Shown one piece after another: positions 1-6,446 of a stretch of DNA of 7,931 bases (the stretch's first letter is position 1; every line of letters starts with the position of its first letter). This DNA comes from Bacteroidaceae bacterium (lineage in GTDB: Bacteria; Bacteroidota; Bacteroidia; Bacteroidales; Bacteroidaceae), in assembly GCA_017618515.1 (NCBI GenBank), contig JAFZUB010000196.1, positions 1-7,931 of the forward strand. Reading direction: 5' to 3'. The position numbers and the translations under genes were made by a program. The notes beneath the pieces are model-generated. The model was not told the origin of the DNA, made no database searches, and saw only the letters and a program-made list of their open reading frames with translations.

Positions 1-1
1 C

Positions 2-619
2 AGTTCTTTGGCGTTAGGCTGCCTGACGATGGTGTTACCTCAGACGGTGTGGCTGCTGCCCTTCAGCGTGATGGCGATGATTATGCCCTTGCGCATTTTT
101 TCGGCACGCGTGCTCGCGGCACTGTTTCTGGGACTGCTGCTCCCCTATGAGGTGTGGGCGGCATGGCATCTTGTGCAGGGCACACTGATGGAGGTCTCTA
201 CCAATTTAGTGAACGGAGTAATCCCATCCATTTCCTCGCTCCTCACTCCTCACTCATCGCTCCTCACTTCTCATTCCATACTCCTTGCTCCAATTCTCCT
301 ATTTTCCCTTTTCAGTCTCGTCCATTTCATGCGTACCAGTCTTGATGACAAGATAGCCACTCGCATGCGCTATATTGTGCTGCTGCTGCAATGGCCGGTG
401 CTTCTGGTGCTAGTTGCTATTGCAAGTCAAGAGTCTAGAGTCGAGAGCCAAGAGTTAATGAGTCTTGCGCCTGCGTGGCTGCTATGCTGTTCGCCGTTGT
501 TGGCGCGCTATTTTGTGTTCTCACGCGGATGGCAGGCAAGCTTAGCCTTCTGGCTTTTCTTGTTGTCATTAGTAGCAATGAGTTTATATCCATTCTTTAT
601 TAACCTTTTTACCATTTAA
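2..619 (+). CDS. Polytopic inner-membrane protein, 5' end cut off by the window edge
   Basis: The reading frame is open from the first bases, so the gene very likely begins upstream; the TTG at 8 is in frame but need not be the start. The 205 visible residues are very hydrophobic. They contain roughly five or six candidate membrane segments, including a long stretch over about residues 12-55 and later ones around LLAPILLFSLFSLVHF, IVLLLQWPVLLVLVAIA, LAPAWLLCCSPLLA and LAFWLFLLSLVAMSLYPFF. I do not recognise the family; it could be one of the uncharacterised Bacteroidetes multi-pass membrane proteins. Two connecting loops are made of low-complexity 7-base repeats (232-301 and 426-456), so those loops are probably tolerant of insertion. 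It ends at TAA 617-619, three bases before the next gene and in the same frame, suggesting co-transcription. Coding nature is well supported, function is unknown. Confidence 0.75.
   Translation, partial: SSLALGCLTMVLPQTVWLLPFSVMAMIMPLRIFSARVLAALFLGLLLPYEVWAAWHLVQGTLMEVSTNLVNGVIPSISSLLTPHSSLLTSHSILLAPILLFSLFSLVHFMRTSLDDKIATRMRYIVLLLQWPVLLVLVAIASQESRVESQELMSLAPAWLLCCSPLLARYFVFSRGWQASLAFWLFLLSLVAMSLYPFFINLFTI
232..301 (+). repeat. Degenerate 7-base tandem repeat (unit about CTCCTCA), in frame within the membrane protein gene
   Basis: About ten consecutive 7-base blocks resemble CTCCTCA (for example ctcctca at 239, 246 and 260, cttctca at 267, ctccttg at 281). Three units make 21 bases, so 236-256 and 257-277 encode the near-identical heptapeptides SLLTPHS and SLLTSHS. 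The tract falls just before a membrane segment. I recall similar LLTPHSS-type strings in other Bacteroidetes proteins, but could not check that here. Confidence 0.75.
426..456 (+). repeat. Degenerate 7-base tandem repeat (unit GTCNAGA), in frame within the membrane protein gene
   Basis: Four adjacent 7-base blocks read gtcaaga (426), gtctaga (433), gtcgaga (440) and gccaaga (447), followed by a partial unit. They encode the hydrophilic stretch SQESRVESQE, a short loop between two strongly hydrophobic segments. The sequence differs from the repeat at 232-301 but has the same 7-base period. Confidence 0.7.
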
Positions 620-622
620 CCC

Positions 623-1081
623 TTGTTATACCTGAGTATCACCACATTCCTCGTGCAGTACGGCTACACCGGCATGGGTGTAGCTGCCTTTCTGGCCGGC
701 AGTTTTCTGCCGTTCAGTTCTGAGGTGGTGCTCACGGCACTCTATGTCAGTGGGTTGGATCTTTGGTCGCTCATTTTGGTGGCTACTATTGGCAATGTGC
801 TTGGTGGATACTTCAATTATTGCGTTGGACGCCTCTGCAACGAAGGATGGGTTTATCGCCTCTTCCATGTGAAAGAAGAGAAACTGGCGCAGAGCAAACA
901 CAAAGTTCGCACTCACGGTGCATGGATGGGCTTGCTGGCCTGGGTGCCCATTCTGGGCAGCGCCATTACCATTGCCCTCGGCATCTTACGTGTCAACTTC
1001 GTGAAATCGGCTATTGCTATCGCCATTGGCAAGTTTTTGCGCTATCTCGCTCTTGGTTACATACTTTCGCTTACACAGTAG
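623..1081 (+). CDS. yqaA: YqaA-family (DedA/SNARE-associated domain) inner-membrane protein
   Basis: The 152-residue product closely resembles Escherichia coli YqaA (about 142 residues) along most of its length. Shared features are a first hydrophobic segment ending in the SEVVL element (residues 33-37), a GN-x2-GG-x2-N-x3-GR pattern at about 57-69, a WVP-x2-G segment near 111-116, and a GK-x-LRY element near the C-terminus. The family belongs to the DedA-like membrane proteins; DedA relatives are linked to lipid flipping and membrane homeostasis, but the YqaA role is unsettled. The start is uncertain: TTG at 623 directly follows the upstream stop (TAA-CCC-TTG, same frame). Other in-frame choices are GTG at 653 and ATG at 674, and the last would trim most of the N-terminal leader. 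The three-base spacing implies translational coupling to the preceding membrane protein gene. Family call is confident, start less so. Confidence 0.9.
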   Translation: MLYLSITTFLVQYGYTGMGVAAFLAGSFLPFSSEVVLTALYVSGLDLWSLILVATIGNVLGGYFNYCVGRLCNEGWVYRLFHVKEEKLAQSKHKVRTHGAWMGLLAWVPILGSAITIALGILRVNFVKSAIAIAIGKFLRYLALGYILSLTQ

Positions 1082-1088
1082 ATGTTTT

Positions 1089-1120
1089 CTCGCGCGTACA
1101 TTATTATATAGATACGCGAG
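1089..1120 (+). terminator. Possible weak hairpin after the YqaA gene
   Basis: CTCGCG followed by CGTA on the left (1089-1098) can pair with TACGCGAG on the right (1113-1120), either with a 2-base bulge or through the CGCGTA/TACGCG core, around a 14-base AT-rich loop. It lies eight bases after the stop codon, where a terminator is expected. No T-run follows, so intrinsic termination is doubtful; it may only protect the 3' end or have no function. Confidence 0.3.
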
Positions 1121-1188
1121 GAAATGCACCGCAATTGTCGGGGTAGTATGCTTGTCTGTGAGGTGAAAAGTTAAACTATGTATAATCG

Positions 1189-1219
1189 TTGGTCAGATGG
1201 AGTTTATGTGGTAAATTTG
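1189..1219 (+). promoter_or_regulatory. Predicted Bacteroidetes sigma-factor promoter for the barrel protein gene
   Basis: TAAATTTG at 1212-1219 fits the Bacteroidetes -7 consensus TAnnTTTG exactly, and a TTG at 1189-1191 stands 20 bases upstream in the -33 position. Transcription would begin near 1224-1228, leaving an unusually long leader of about 120 bases before the ATG at 1348. The match is by eye to the known consensus. Confidence 0.6.
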
Positions 1220-1252
1220 CGCCGCAAAACATAAAATCACAAAATAATAGGG

Positions 1253-1281
1253 CTCTCGATGAAACAAAAAGAGAGTTTCAT
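1253..1281 (+). other. Two mutually exclusive small stems in the mRNA leader
   Basis: ATGAAAC (1259-1265) is perfectly complementary to GTTTCAT (1275-1281) with a 9-base loop. CTCTC (1253-1257) is also complementary to GAGAG (1271-1275). The two pairings compete for overlapping bases. The first would hide the possible upstream start codon at 1259. No known riboswitch or RNA family is recognised. Confidence 0.25.
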
Positions 1282-1351
1282 TGTTTATATAATGGTGCAA
1301 CATCCAAAAGGCCTGAATTCCAAATCCAGTTTTAATTTTCAATTTATATGA
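1259..1351 (+). CDS. Possible 30-residue upstream ORF / leader peptide
   Basis: An ATG at 1259 opens a 30-codon frame (beginning MKQKESFIVYIM) that runs through the leader and stops at TGA 1349-1351. That stop shares bases with the ATG at 1348 of the barrel protein gene, forming an ATGA overlap of the kind used for translational coupling. It begins about 30 bases after the predicted transcription start. The peptide has no recognisable family and no clear ribosome-binding site, and part of the frame is the AT-rich repeat near the start codon. A 30-codon frame can occur by chance in AT-rich DNA, so this is a candidate only. Confidence 0.2.
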   Translation: MKQKESFIVYIMVQHPKGLNSKSSFNFQFI

Positions 1352-4317
1352 ATCGCATACTGCTGATAATATTAATAATCGTCAATTGTCAATTGTCAAT
1401 CTTCAATGCTTTTGCCGCTGCCGACCGCAAAGACTCTATCAACGTGTGGGGAAAGGTAACCGACCTGTTCTCCGGCGAGGAGATAGAGCGGGGCAGCCTT
1501 ACTATCTACGACGAGTTGGACTCGATAGTAGTGATTGACACCATCCACCCTGCAAAGGACGCATATTGGGGCACGTGGAAATATAAGGAGCAGTCGGGCT
1601 ATAGTCTCAAGCTCCCCAAAGGCGGTAACTACAAGGTGCGCTTCGATGTGGAGGGCTACTCCACCGACCCACTTGACCTGCATATCCCCGACAAGCAGTA
1701 TCATAAGTACACCACGGAGTGGATGCAGAACTTCAAGATAAAGCGTCTGCCCAAGGAGTACACCATCGACGGTGTTACCATCAAGGCGACGCGCATCAAG
1801 ATGGTGGTGAAAGGGGACACGGTGGAGTATAACGCCGATGCCTTCAATCTGGCGGAGGGCTCGATGCTTGACAAACTGATTGAGTCGATGCCTGGCATGG
1901 AGCTGAGTTCGGATGGCGTGATTACCCACAACGGAAAGAAGGTGGAGAGTCTGTTGGTGAACGGCAAAGACTTCTTTGACGGCGACCCCAAGCTAGCGCT
2001 AGAAAACCTGCCCGCCTATACAGTGAAGAAGGTGCAGGTGTATCGCCGCGACGACGAGGCAGGCTATCTCATCAAGGACTCCGTAAAGCGCGACGAGATG
2101 AAGAAACTAGTGGTGGACGTGAAGCTGAAGAAGGAGTACAACACGGGTTGGATGGTCAACGTCGATGTGGCGGGTGGCACCAAGGAGCGCTACACCACCA
2201 AGTTGGTGAGCATGTATTTTACCGATGCTTTCAAGTTTATTGCTGCAGGCGGACTCAATAACCTCAACGACCGCGGTCTTACCAACGATCAGGGTGAGGT
2301 TAATAGTCAGATTTCGCCGCAAGGACTCCACAATATCAAGAAGTTTCAGACAGGCGTCACTTACGACCACGAGGACAAGTTGCGCCTCGCTGCTGGCATC
2401 GACTTCACTCACGCCGATGATGACAACGAGACCGTTAATTCCTCCACCACCTACCTTACCGGTGGCGACACCTACGGGCGCAGTCGCTGGCACGGCGTGA
2501 CGAAAGCTACGCAGTTCAACTTCTACAGCCGTCTGCGCAATCGCGCTAAGGGCAGCTTCCTTTGGTCGCGACCTTTGGGCATAAACCACACCCGCAACCG
2601 CGGCAATCACACTTCCTCCAGCGCCACTTTCAACGCTGACCCCATGGACAGCTATCGCGGAGCCGCACTTGACAGCGTGTTCATGCCTGTGGGCAGCACG
2701 CGCCTTGAGCAGATGCTTACCAACATCGTGCTTGACCAGACGATGACCGAGACGCGTAGCACTAGCGTTAACAGCAATGCCAGCTTCCACTTCCATGACC
2801 CGATTTTCGGCAATGATATGGAATTTAACTATGGCTTCAGCGCAGGGCGCAGCGACAATGACAGTTACCAGCACTACCTCCTCAACAACCGCGCTGCTGA
2901 CAACAAGGATTACCGCAATATCGCCACCTTTGCCCCGGCCCATAGCTACAACTACAACTTCAATGTCAGCTACGACATAGAATTGATGAAGAATTGGATC
3001 CTCAACATCAATTATGGATACGGCCAGAGTTATGATAAGAACAAGTCTTCACGCTATCGCCTCGACTCCCTGAGTGGGTGGGGTGAAGGCACTAGCTATG
3101 GGCTCGGAATGACGCCCTCTTCCACCGATTCCATGCTCATGGCGATGGATATCCGCAACTCCTACCACACCACCAAGCGCTTCCGCCAGAACGAAGTAAG
3201 CGTTGGTTCCTGGTTCAATATTGCCGACAAACTCAGCGGATGGGTAGGCTTGCCGCTGCGTATGCGCAACTCCACCGCGTGGGACAACCGCAACAACATC
3301 TCGCAGCGCAAGACAGCCAATCTCACCAGTTTCGACCCGAATGTCCACCTTTGGTACAACAAACGCGGCGAGAACGGTAAGGTGAGTTCCTTGAACTTCA
3401 ACTATGGTTTCAATCACAACCTGCGCGACGCCTCTAATCTGCTGGAGATATATGACGACACCAACCCGCTGTTTATCCGCGAACCGAATACCAACCTGCG
3501 TAACCCGCGCAGTCATAGTCTCGACTTGGGATGGAGTTACGGCAACATGGTTCACATGCAGAACTACGGAGTGAACTTAGGCTGGGACGTGAATAGCAAC
3601 TCCGTGGCGACCGCCACGCTTTACGACCGCGACACAGGCATCACCACCTATAAGCCCCTCAACATAAGTGGTAACTGGAGTGCAAATGTAAACGGACGCT
3701 TCTCACGTAATATCGATAAGAACGACCACTGGGAACTGGCGACACGCCTGTTCTTCAGCTACAATCACAGCGCTGACTACATCAGCGACACGCAGAGCGA
3801 TATTGCTGCGATAGAGAGGAGCGTGGTGCACAACTTCAACACCAGCACCTACGCCCATCTCAAATATATGTTTAAGAAGACCAACGTAATGCTTGAGGGT
3901 AGCGCCAACTGGCAGGTGCAGAACAGCCATCGCCAGAACTTCCAGCATGTGAGTGCAGTGGATTTCAACTATGGCATCAAGGCCAACGGCCCGATAGTAT
4001 GGGGCTTCGAATATAATACAGACCTCAAGATGTTCAGCCGCCGAGGCTACAATGATGCGTCGATGAACGACGACTACCTCATCTGGAATGCCTCTATAAG
4101 CAAGTCGCTGCTCAAGGGCAAGCCGCTCACCCTCCGCCTCGTAGTGGTGGATCTCCTTGGTCAGCGCAGCAATGTGCAGAACACTATCAACTCTCAGGGC
4201 CGCACCGAGAGCTGGCACAACTCTGTGCCGCGCTACGCCCTTCTTCACGTAGTCTATAAGTTTAACAGTATGGCCAAAAAGAAGAAAGCAAAGGGCGAAG
4301 TGGAGGAAAATAATTGA
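1348..4317 (+). CDS. Outer-membrane beta-barrel protein, TonB-receptor-like (large OMP family)
   Basis: The 989-residue product starts with a signal peptide (charged MNR, hydrophobic core to about residue 23, likely cut near AFA-A). A short CnaB/carboxypeptidase-regulatory-like domain follows (about 32-135, opening VWGKVTDLFSGEEI). Next is a plug-like region at about 138-260, with IDGVTIKA, DTVEYNADAF, LIESMPGMELSSDG and VNGKDFFDGDP. These features are typical of the Bacteroidetes outer-membrane barrel family related to TonB-dependent receptors. The remaining roughly 700 residues are rich in alternating aromatic and polar residues (NFNYGF, WNLNINYGYG-like strands) as in a beta-barrel, ending with the strand RYALLHVVYKF. 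I see no clear TonB box. A 16-residue tail with KKKK and acidic residues follows the last strand. No SusD partner gene adjoins it, so a glycan-uptake role is not supported. Substrate unknown. Confidence 0.88.
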   Translation: MNRILLIILIIVNCQLSIFNAFAAADRKDSINVWGKVTDLFSGEEIERGSLTIYDELDSIVVIDTIHPAKDAYWGTWKYKEQSGYSLKLPKGGNYKVRFDVEGYSTDPLDLHIPDKQYHKYTTEWMQNFKIKRLPKEYTIDGVTIKATRIKMVVKGDTVEYNADAFNLAEGSMLDKLIESMPGMELSSDGVITHNGKKVESLLVNGKDFFDGDPKLALENLPAYTVKKVQVYRRDDEAGYLIKDSVKRDEMKKLVVDVKLKKEYNTGWMVNVDVAGGTKERYTTKLVSMYFTDAFKFIAAGGLNNLNDRGLTNDQGEVNSQISPQGLHNIKKFQTGVTYDHEDKLRLAAGIDFTHADDDNETVNSSTTYLTGGDTYGRSRWHGVTKATQFNFYSRLRNRAKGSFLWSRPLGINHTRNRGNHTSSSATFNADPMDSYRGAALDSVFMPVGSTRLEQMLTNIVLDQTMTETRSTSVNSNASFHFHDPIFGNDMEFNYGFSAGRSDNDSYQHYLLNNRAADNKDYRNIATFAPAHSYNYNFNVSYDIELMKNWILNINYGYGQSYDKNKSSRYRLDSLSGWGEGTSYGLGMTPSSTDSMLMAMDIRNSYHTTKRFRQNEVSVGSWFNIADKLSGWVGLPLRMRNSTAWDNRNNISQRKTANLTSFDPNVHLWYNKRGENGKVSSLNFNYGFNHNLRDASNLLEIYDDTNPLFIREPNTNLRNPRSHSLDLGWSYGNMVHMQNYGVNLGWDVNSNSVATATLYDRDTGITTYKPLNISGNWSANVNGRFSRNIDKNDHWELATRLFFSYNHSADYISDTQSDIAAIERSVVHNFNTSTYAHLKYMFKKTNVMLEGSANWQVQNSHRQNFQHVSAVDFNYGIKANGPIVWGFEYNTDLKMFSRRGYNDASMNDDYLIWNASISKSLLKGKPLTLRLVVVDLLGQRSNVQNTINSQGRTESWHNSVPRYALLHVVYKFNSMAKKKKAKGEVEENN
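1381..1408 (+). repeat. 7-base tandem repeat (unit GTCAATT) inside the signal peptide coding sequence
   Basis: Four 7-base blocks gtcaatt (1381), gtcaatt (1388), gtcaatc (1395) and ttcaatg (1402) form a tract whose first 20 bases keep perfect 7-base periodicity. It encodes residues 12-20 of the barrel protein, VNCQLSIFN, part of the signal peptide core. Related units tttaatt and ttcaatt lie just upstream of the start codon (1331-1344). Gain or loss of one unit would shift the frame of the protein. Confidence 0.8.
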
Positions 4318-4330
4318 CAAAACGTTTGTC
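4316..4330. promoter_or_regulatory. Perfect inverted repeat over the asnA promoter -33 element, possible operator
   Basis: GACAAA (4316-4321) and TTTGTC (4325-4330) are exact reverse complements around the 3-base spacer ACG. The right arm contains the predicted -33 TTTG, and the left arm shares bases with the stop codon of the preceding gene. A dimeric repressor or activator could bind here. No T-run follows, so it is a poor terminator. The binding protein, if any, is unknown. Confidence 0.4.
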
Positions 4331-4355
4331 TTCTCGCGGATTTTCTTTAATTTTG
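4325..4355 (+). promoter_or_regulatory. Predicted promoter of asnA (and the downstream nucleotidyltransferase)
   Basis: TTTG at 4325-4328 and TAATTTTG at 4348-4355 are separated by 19 bases, matching the Bacteroidetes -33/-7 consensus (TTTG, then TAnnTTTG) at the usual spacing. Transcription would begin near 4360-4365, giving a very short leader before the ATG at 4376. It is contained in the 58-base gap between the barrel gene and asnA. Confidence 0.65.
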
Positions 4356-4375
4356 TCGCTCAAACCAATTAAAGG

Positions 4376-5413
4376 ATGAGCAATCTTTATAAAATAACTG
4401 ACTACAAACCCCTGCTGAATCCGCAAGAGACAGAGCAGGGTATCAAGAAGATAAAAGACTTCTTTCAGCAAAATCTATCTACTGGCCTGAAGCTGCGCCG
4501 CGTCACTGGCCCCCTCTTTGTGTTACAGGGTACGGGTATCAACGACGATCTCAACGGTGTGGAGCGCCCCGTTACCTTCCCCATCAAGGACCTTGGCGAC
4601 CAGCGGGCCGAGGTGGTCCACTCATTGGCTAAGTGGAAGAGGCTGACGCTGGCTGAATACAATATCCAGCCTGGCTATGGCATATATACTGACATGAATG
4701 CCATCCGCGCTGATGAGGAACTCGACAATCTGCATTCGCTCTACGTGGATCAGTGGGACTGGGAGCGCGTCATCACTGCCGACCAGCGCAACATAGGATT
4801 CCTCGAGACCATTGTGCGCGACATCTATGCCGCCATGCTCCGCACCGAGTTTATGGTGTGCGAGGCGTACCCGCAAATACAGCCGTTCCTTCCCAATGAG
4901 ATATTCTTCATACATGCCGAGGAACTGCGCAAGATGTATCCCGACCTTACGCCTCGTCAGCGCGAGGATGCGATTACCGAGGCTAAGGGTGCGGTGTTTA
5001 TCATCGGTATCGGTTGCCCGCTGGGTGACGGCAAACCTCACGACGGACGTGCTCCCGACTACGATGACTACTCTACCATCAGTTCGCTCGGACTGCCTGG
5101 CCTCAATGGCGATATTATGATTTGGGACTCAGTGCTAAACCGTGCAGTGGAAGTGTCATCGATGGGTATCCGCGTTGACAAGGAGGCTCTGCTCCGTCAA
5201 CTGGAGAGTAGCGGCAAGCAGGAGCGCAAGAATCTATATTTCCACAAGCGACTCCTTGATGGAACCTTGCCTCTCAGCATTGGTGGCGGTATCGGACAAT
5301 CGCGCCTCTGCATGCTCTATCTCCGCAAGGCCCATATCGGTGAGATACAGGCCTCCATCTGGCCGCAAGATATGCGCGACAAATGTCGCAAACAAGGCAT
5401 CCACCTGTTGTAA
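4376..5413 (+). CDS. asnA: Aspartate--ammonia ligase (asparagine synthetase A)
   Basis: AsnA makes asparagine from aspartate, ammonia and ATP, releasing AMP and pyrophosphate, in the cytoplasm. Its fold is that of the class II aminoacyl-tRNA synthetase catalytic core. The 345-residue product matches Escherichia coli AsnA (330 residues) over its whole length, with these blocks conserved: EVVHSLAKWKR (79-89), LYVDQWDWERV (122-132), GAVFIIGIG (205-213), RAPDYDDYST (225-234), GLNGDI (242-247), SSMGIRVD (261-268) and the ATP-site region IGGGIGQSRL (302-311). These cover the substrate-binding motifs, so the enzyme should be active. The ATG at 4376 is preceded by AAAGG with no proper spacing, so a Shine-Dalgarno site is not evident, as is usual in Bacteroidetes. 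It has its own promoter match, and the nucleotidyltransferase gene follows after 45 bases. Confidence 0.97.
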   Translation: MSNLYKITDYKPLLNPQETEQGIKKIKDFFQQNLSTGLKLRRVTGPLFVLQGTGINDDLNGVERPVTFPIKDLGDQRAEVVHSLAKWKRLTLAEYNIQPGYGIYTDMNAIRADEELDNLHSLYVDQWDWERVITADQRNIGFLETIVRDIYAAMLRTEFMVCEAYPQIQPFLPNEIFFIHAEELRKMYPDLTPRQREDAITEAKGAVFIIGIGCPLGDGKPHDGRAPDYDDYSTISSLGLPGLNGDIMIWDSVLNRAVEVSSMGIRVDKEALLRQLESSGKQERKNLYFHKRLLDGTLPLSIGGGIGQSRLCMLYLRKAHIGEIQASIWPQDMRDKCRKQGIHLL

Positions 5414-5458
5414 ATTGAAATTAGGAAAAAATACATTAATCTATTAAAATTTAATGAC

Positions 5459-6373
5459 ATGAAACCGACACTATTCCTTCTTGCAGCTGGTATGGGCAGC
5501 CGCTATGGCGGTCTCAAGCAGCTCGACACACTCGGCCCCCACGGCGAGACAATTATGGACTACTCCATCTACGATGCCATCCAGGCTGGTTTCGGCAAGA
5601 TTGTATGGGTTATCCGCAAAGATTTTGAGGAGCAGTTCCGTACACAGATTTTGGCAAAGTATGAGGGACACATCCCCTGTGAACTTTGCTTCCAGGCTCT
5701 CGACGCACTGCCCGAGGGTTTCACCGTGCCCGAAGGTCGCCAGAAACCTTGGGGTACCAACCACGCAGTGATGATGGGCAAGGATGTTATCAAAGAGCCG
5801 TTTGCCGTGCTTAACTGCGATGACTTCTATGACAGGGATGCCTTTATGGTGATGGCTAAGTTCCTCAGTGACCTGCCCGAGGGCAGCACCGGCAAGTATG
5901 CTATGGTGGGCTTCCGTGTAAGCAACACCCTCAGCGACAGTGGTACCGTGAGCCGCGGCATCTGCGAGAATGATGAGAAGACACACCTGCTTACCTCCGT
6001 GGTAGAGCGCACTAAGGTGGAGCGCCGCAATGGCGTTGTGCAGTATCTTGACGACGACGATAAGTGGGTGACCATTCCCGACACCACTCCCGTGAGCATG
6101 AACTTCTGGGGCTTCACCCCCGATTACTTCGCGCACAGCGAGGAGTACTTCAAGACCTTCCTCAGCGACCCGAAGAATCAGGCCAACCTCAAGAGCGAGT
6201 TCTTCATCCCGTTGATGGTTGACCATCTCATCCAGACGGGTCAGGCTACCTGCGAGGTGCTCGACACTACCTCCAAGTGGTTTGGCGTTACCTATCCAGA
6301 GGATCGTCCGGGTGTAGTGGAGAAATTTGCCAAGCTCGGCGAAGAGGGCCAGTATCCCGAGAAGATGTTCTAA
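5459..6373 (+). CDS. NTP_transferase-family nucleotidyltransferase (sugar-phosphate type)
   Basis: The 304-residue protein has the N-terminal Rossmann-like signature of nucleotide-sugar pyrophosphorylases, LLAAGMGSRYGGLKQ (7-21), in which the Gly-rich loop and the Arg and Lys contact the NTP phosphates. It also has WGTNHAV (98-104) and the metal-binding type block LNCDDFYD (118-125). A later FWGFTPD (216-222) and SEFFIPLMVDHLI (246-258) are typical of this group. Such enzymes join a nucleoside triphosphate to a sugar-1-phosphate or similar compound, releasing pyrophosphate. No sugar-kinase, phosphotransferase or glycan gene adjoins it, so nucleotide and substrate cannot be named. No promoter match appears in the 45-base AT-rich gap after asnA, so it probably shares the asnA transcript. 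Transcription should end at the hairpin starting 23 bases after its stop. The family call is firm, the reaction is inferred. Confidence 0.88.
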   Translation: MKPTLFLLAAGMGSRYGGLKQLDTLGPHGETIMDYSIYDAIQAGFGKIVWVIRKDFEEQFRTQILAKYEGHIPCELCFQALDALPEGFTVPEGRQKPWGTNHAVMMGKDVIKEPFAVLNCDDFYDRDAFMVMAKFLSDLPEGSTGKYAMVGFRVSNTLSDSGTVSRGICENDEKTHLLTSVVERTKVERRNGVVQYLDDDDKWVTIPDTTPVSMNFWGFTPDYFAHSEEYFKTFLSDPKNQANLKSEFFIPLMVDHLIQTGQATCEVLDTTSKWFGVTYPEDRPGVVEKFAKLGEEGQYPEKMF

Positions 6374-6395
6374 GCATCCCCCACGGATAAAAATA

Positions 6396-6433
6396 AATAG
6401 CCTGCGCACTAATCTGCGCAGGCTATTCTTTTT
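6396..6433. terminator. Strong bidirectional intrinsic terminator between convergent genes
   Basis: A 13-base-pair perfect stem (AATAGCCTGCGCA at 6396-6408 with its exact complement at 6415-6427) closes a 6-base loop. CTTTTT follows on the plus strand (6428-6433). An A-rich stretch (6388-6397) on the left supplies a T-run on the minus strand. It can therefore stop both the nucleotidyltransferase transcript and the ompH transcript coming from the right. Confidence 0.93.
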
Positions 6434-6446
6434 GTCTTTGTCGGTG

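Larger units (their letters stand above)
1082..1347. other. 266-base non-coding leader region upstream of the barrel protein gene
   Basis: No conserved gene is visible. Going rightwards, the stretch holds an inverted repeat just after the YqaA stop (1089-1120), a Bacteroidetes-type promoter match (1189-1219), overlapping small hairpins (1253-1281), a possible 30-codon ORF (1259-1351), and two GTCAATT-like units directly before the start codon (tttaatt at 1331, ttcaatt at 1338). Between 1121 and 1188 I see nothing definable. Confidence 0.6.

Noticed and set aside
232..301. Possible CRISPR-like or regulatory array from the repeated CTCCTCA units
   Set aside because: Units are 7 bases, degenerate and directly adjacent without spacers, so this is a simple tandem repeat in coding sequence.
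1176..1190. TATAAT-like element at about 1180-1185 as a sigma-70 -10 box
   Set aside because: Bacteroidetes primary promoters use TAnnTTTG, and a better-fitting element with proper -33 spacing lies at 1212-1219.
2107..2943. A 278-codon open frame on the minus strand inside the barrel protein gene
   Set aside because: The composition (Val, Ala, His and Glu rich, no domain) is typical of antisense shadows of GC-richer coding DNA, and the plus strand is an uninterrupted barrel protein.
1348..4317. SusC-type glycan uptake locus
   Set aside because: The protein is smaller and of the other barrel family. No SusD-like lipoprotein gene, glycoside hydrolase or regulator adjoins it.
5471..6409. A 312-codon open frame on the minus strand opposite the nucleotidyltransferase, longer than the gene itself
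   Set aside because: Its product matches no known family pattern and is a codon-complement shadow, while the plus-strand frame has clear catalytic motifs. It would also read through the terminator hairpin.
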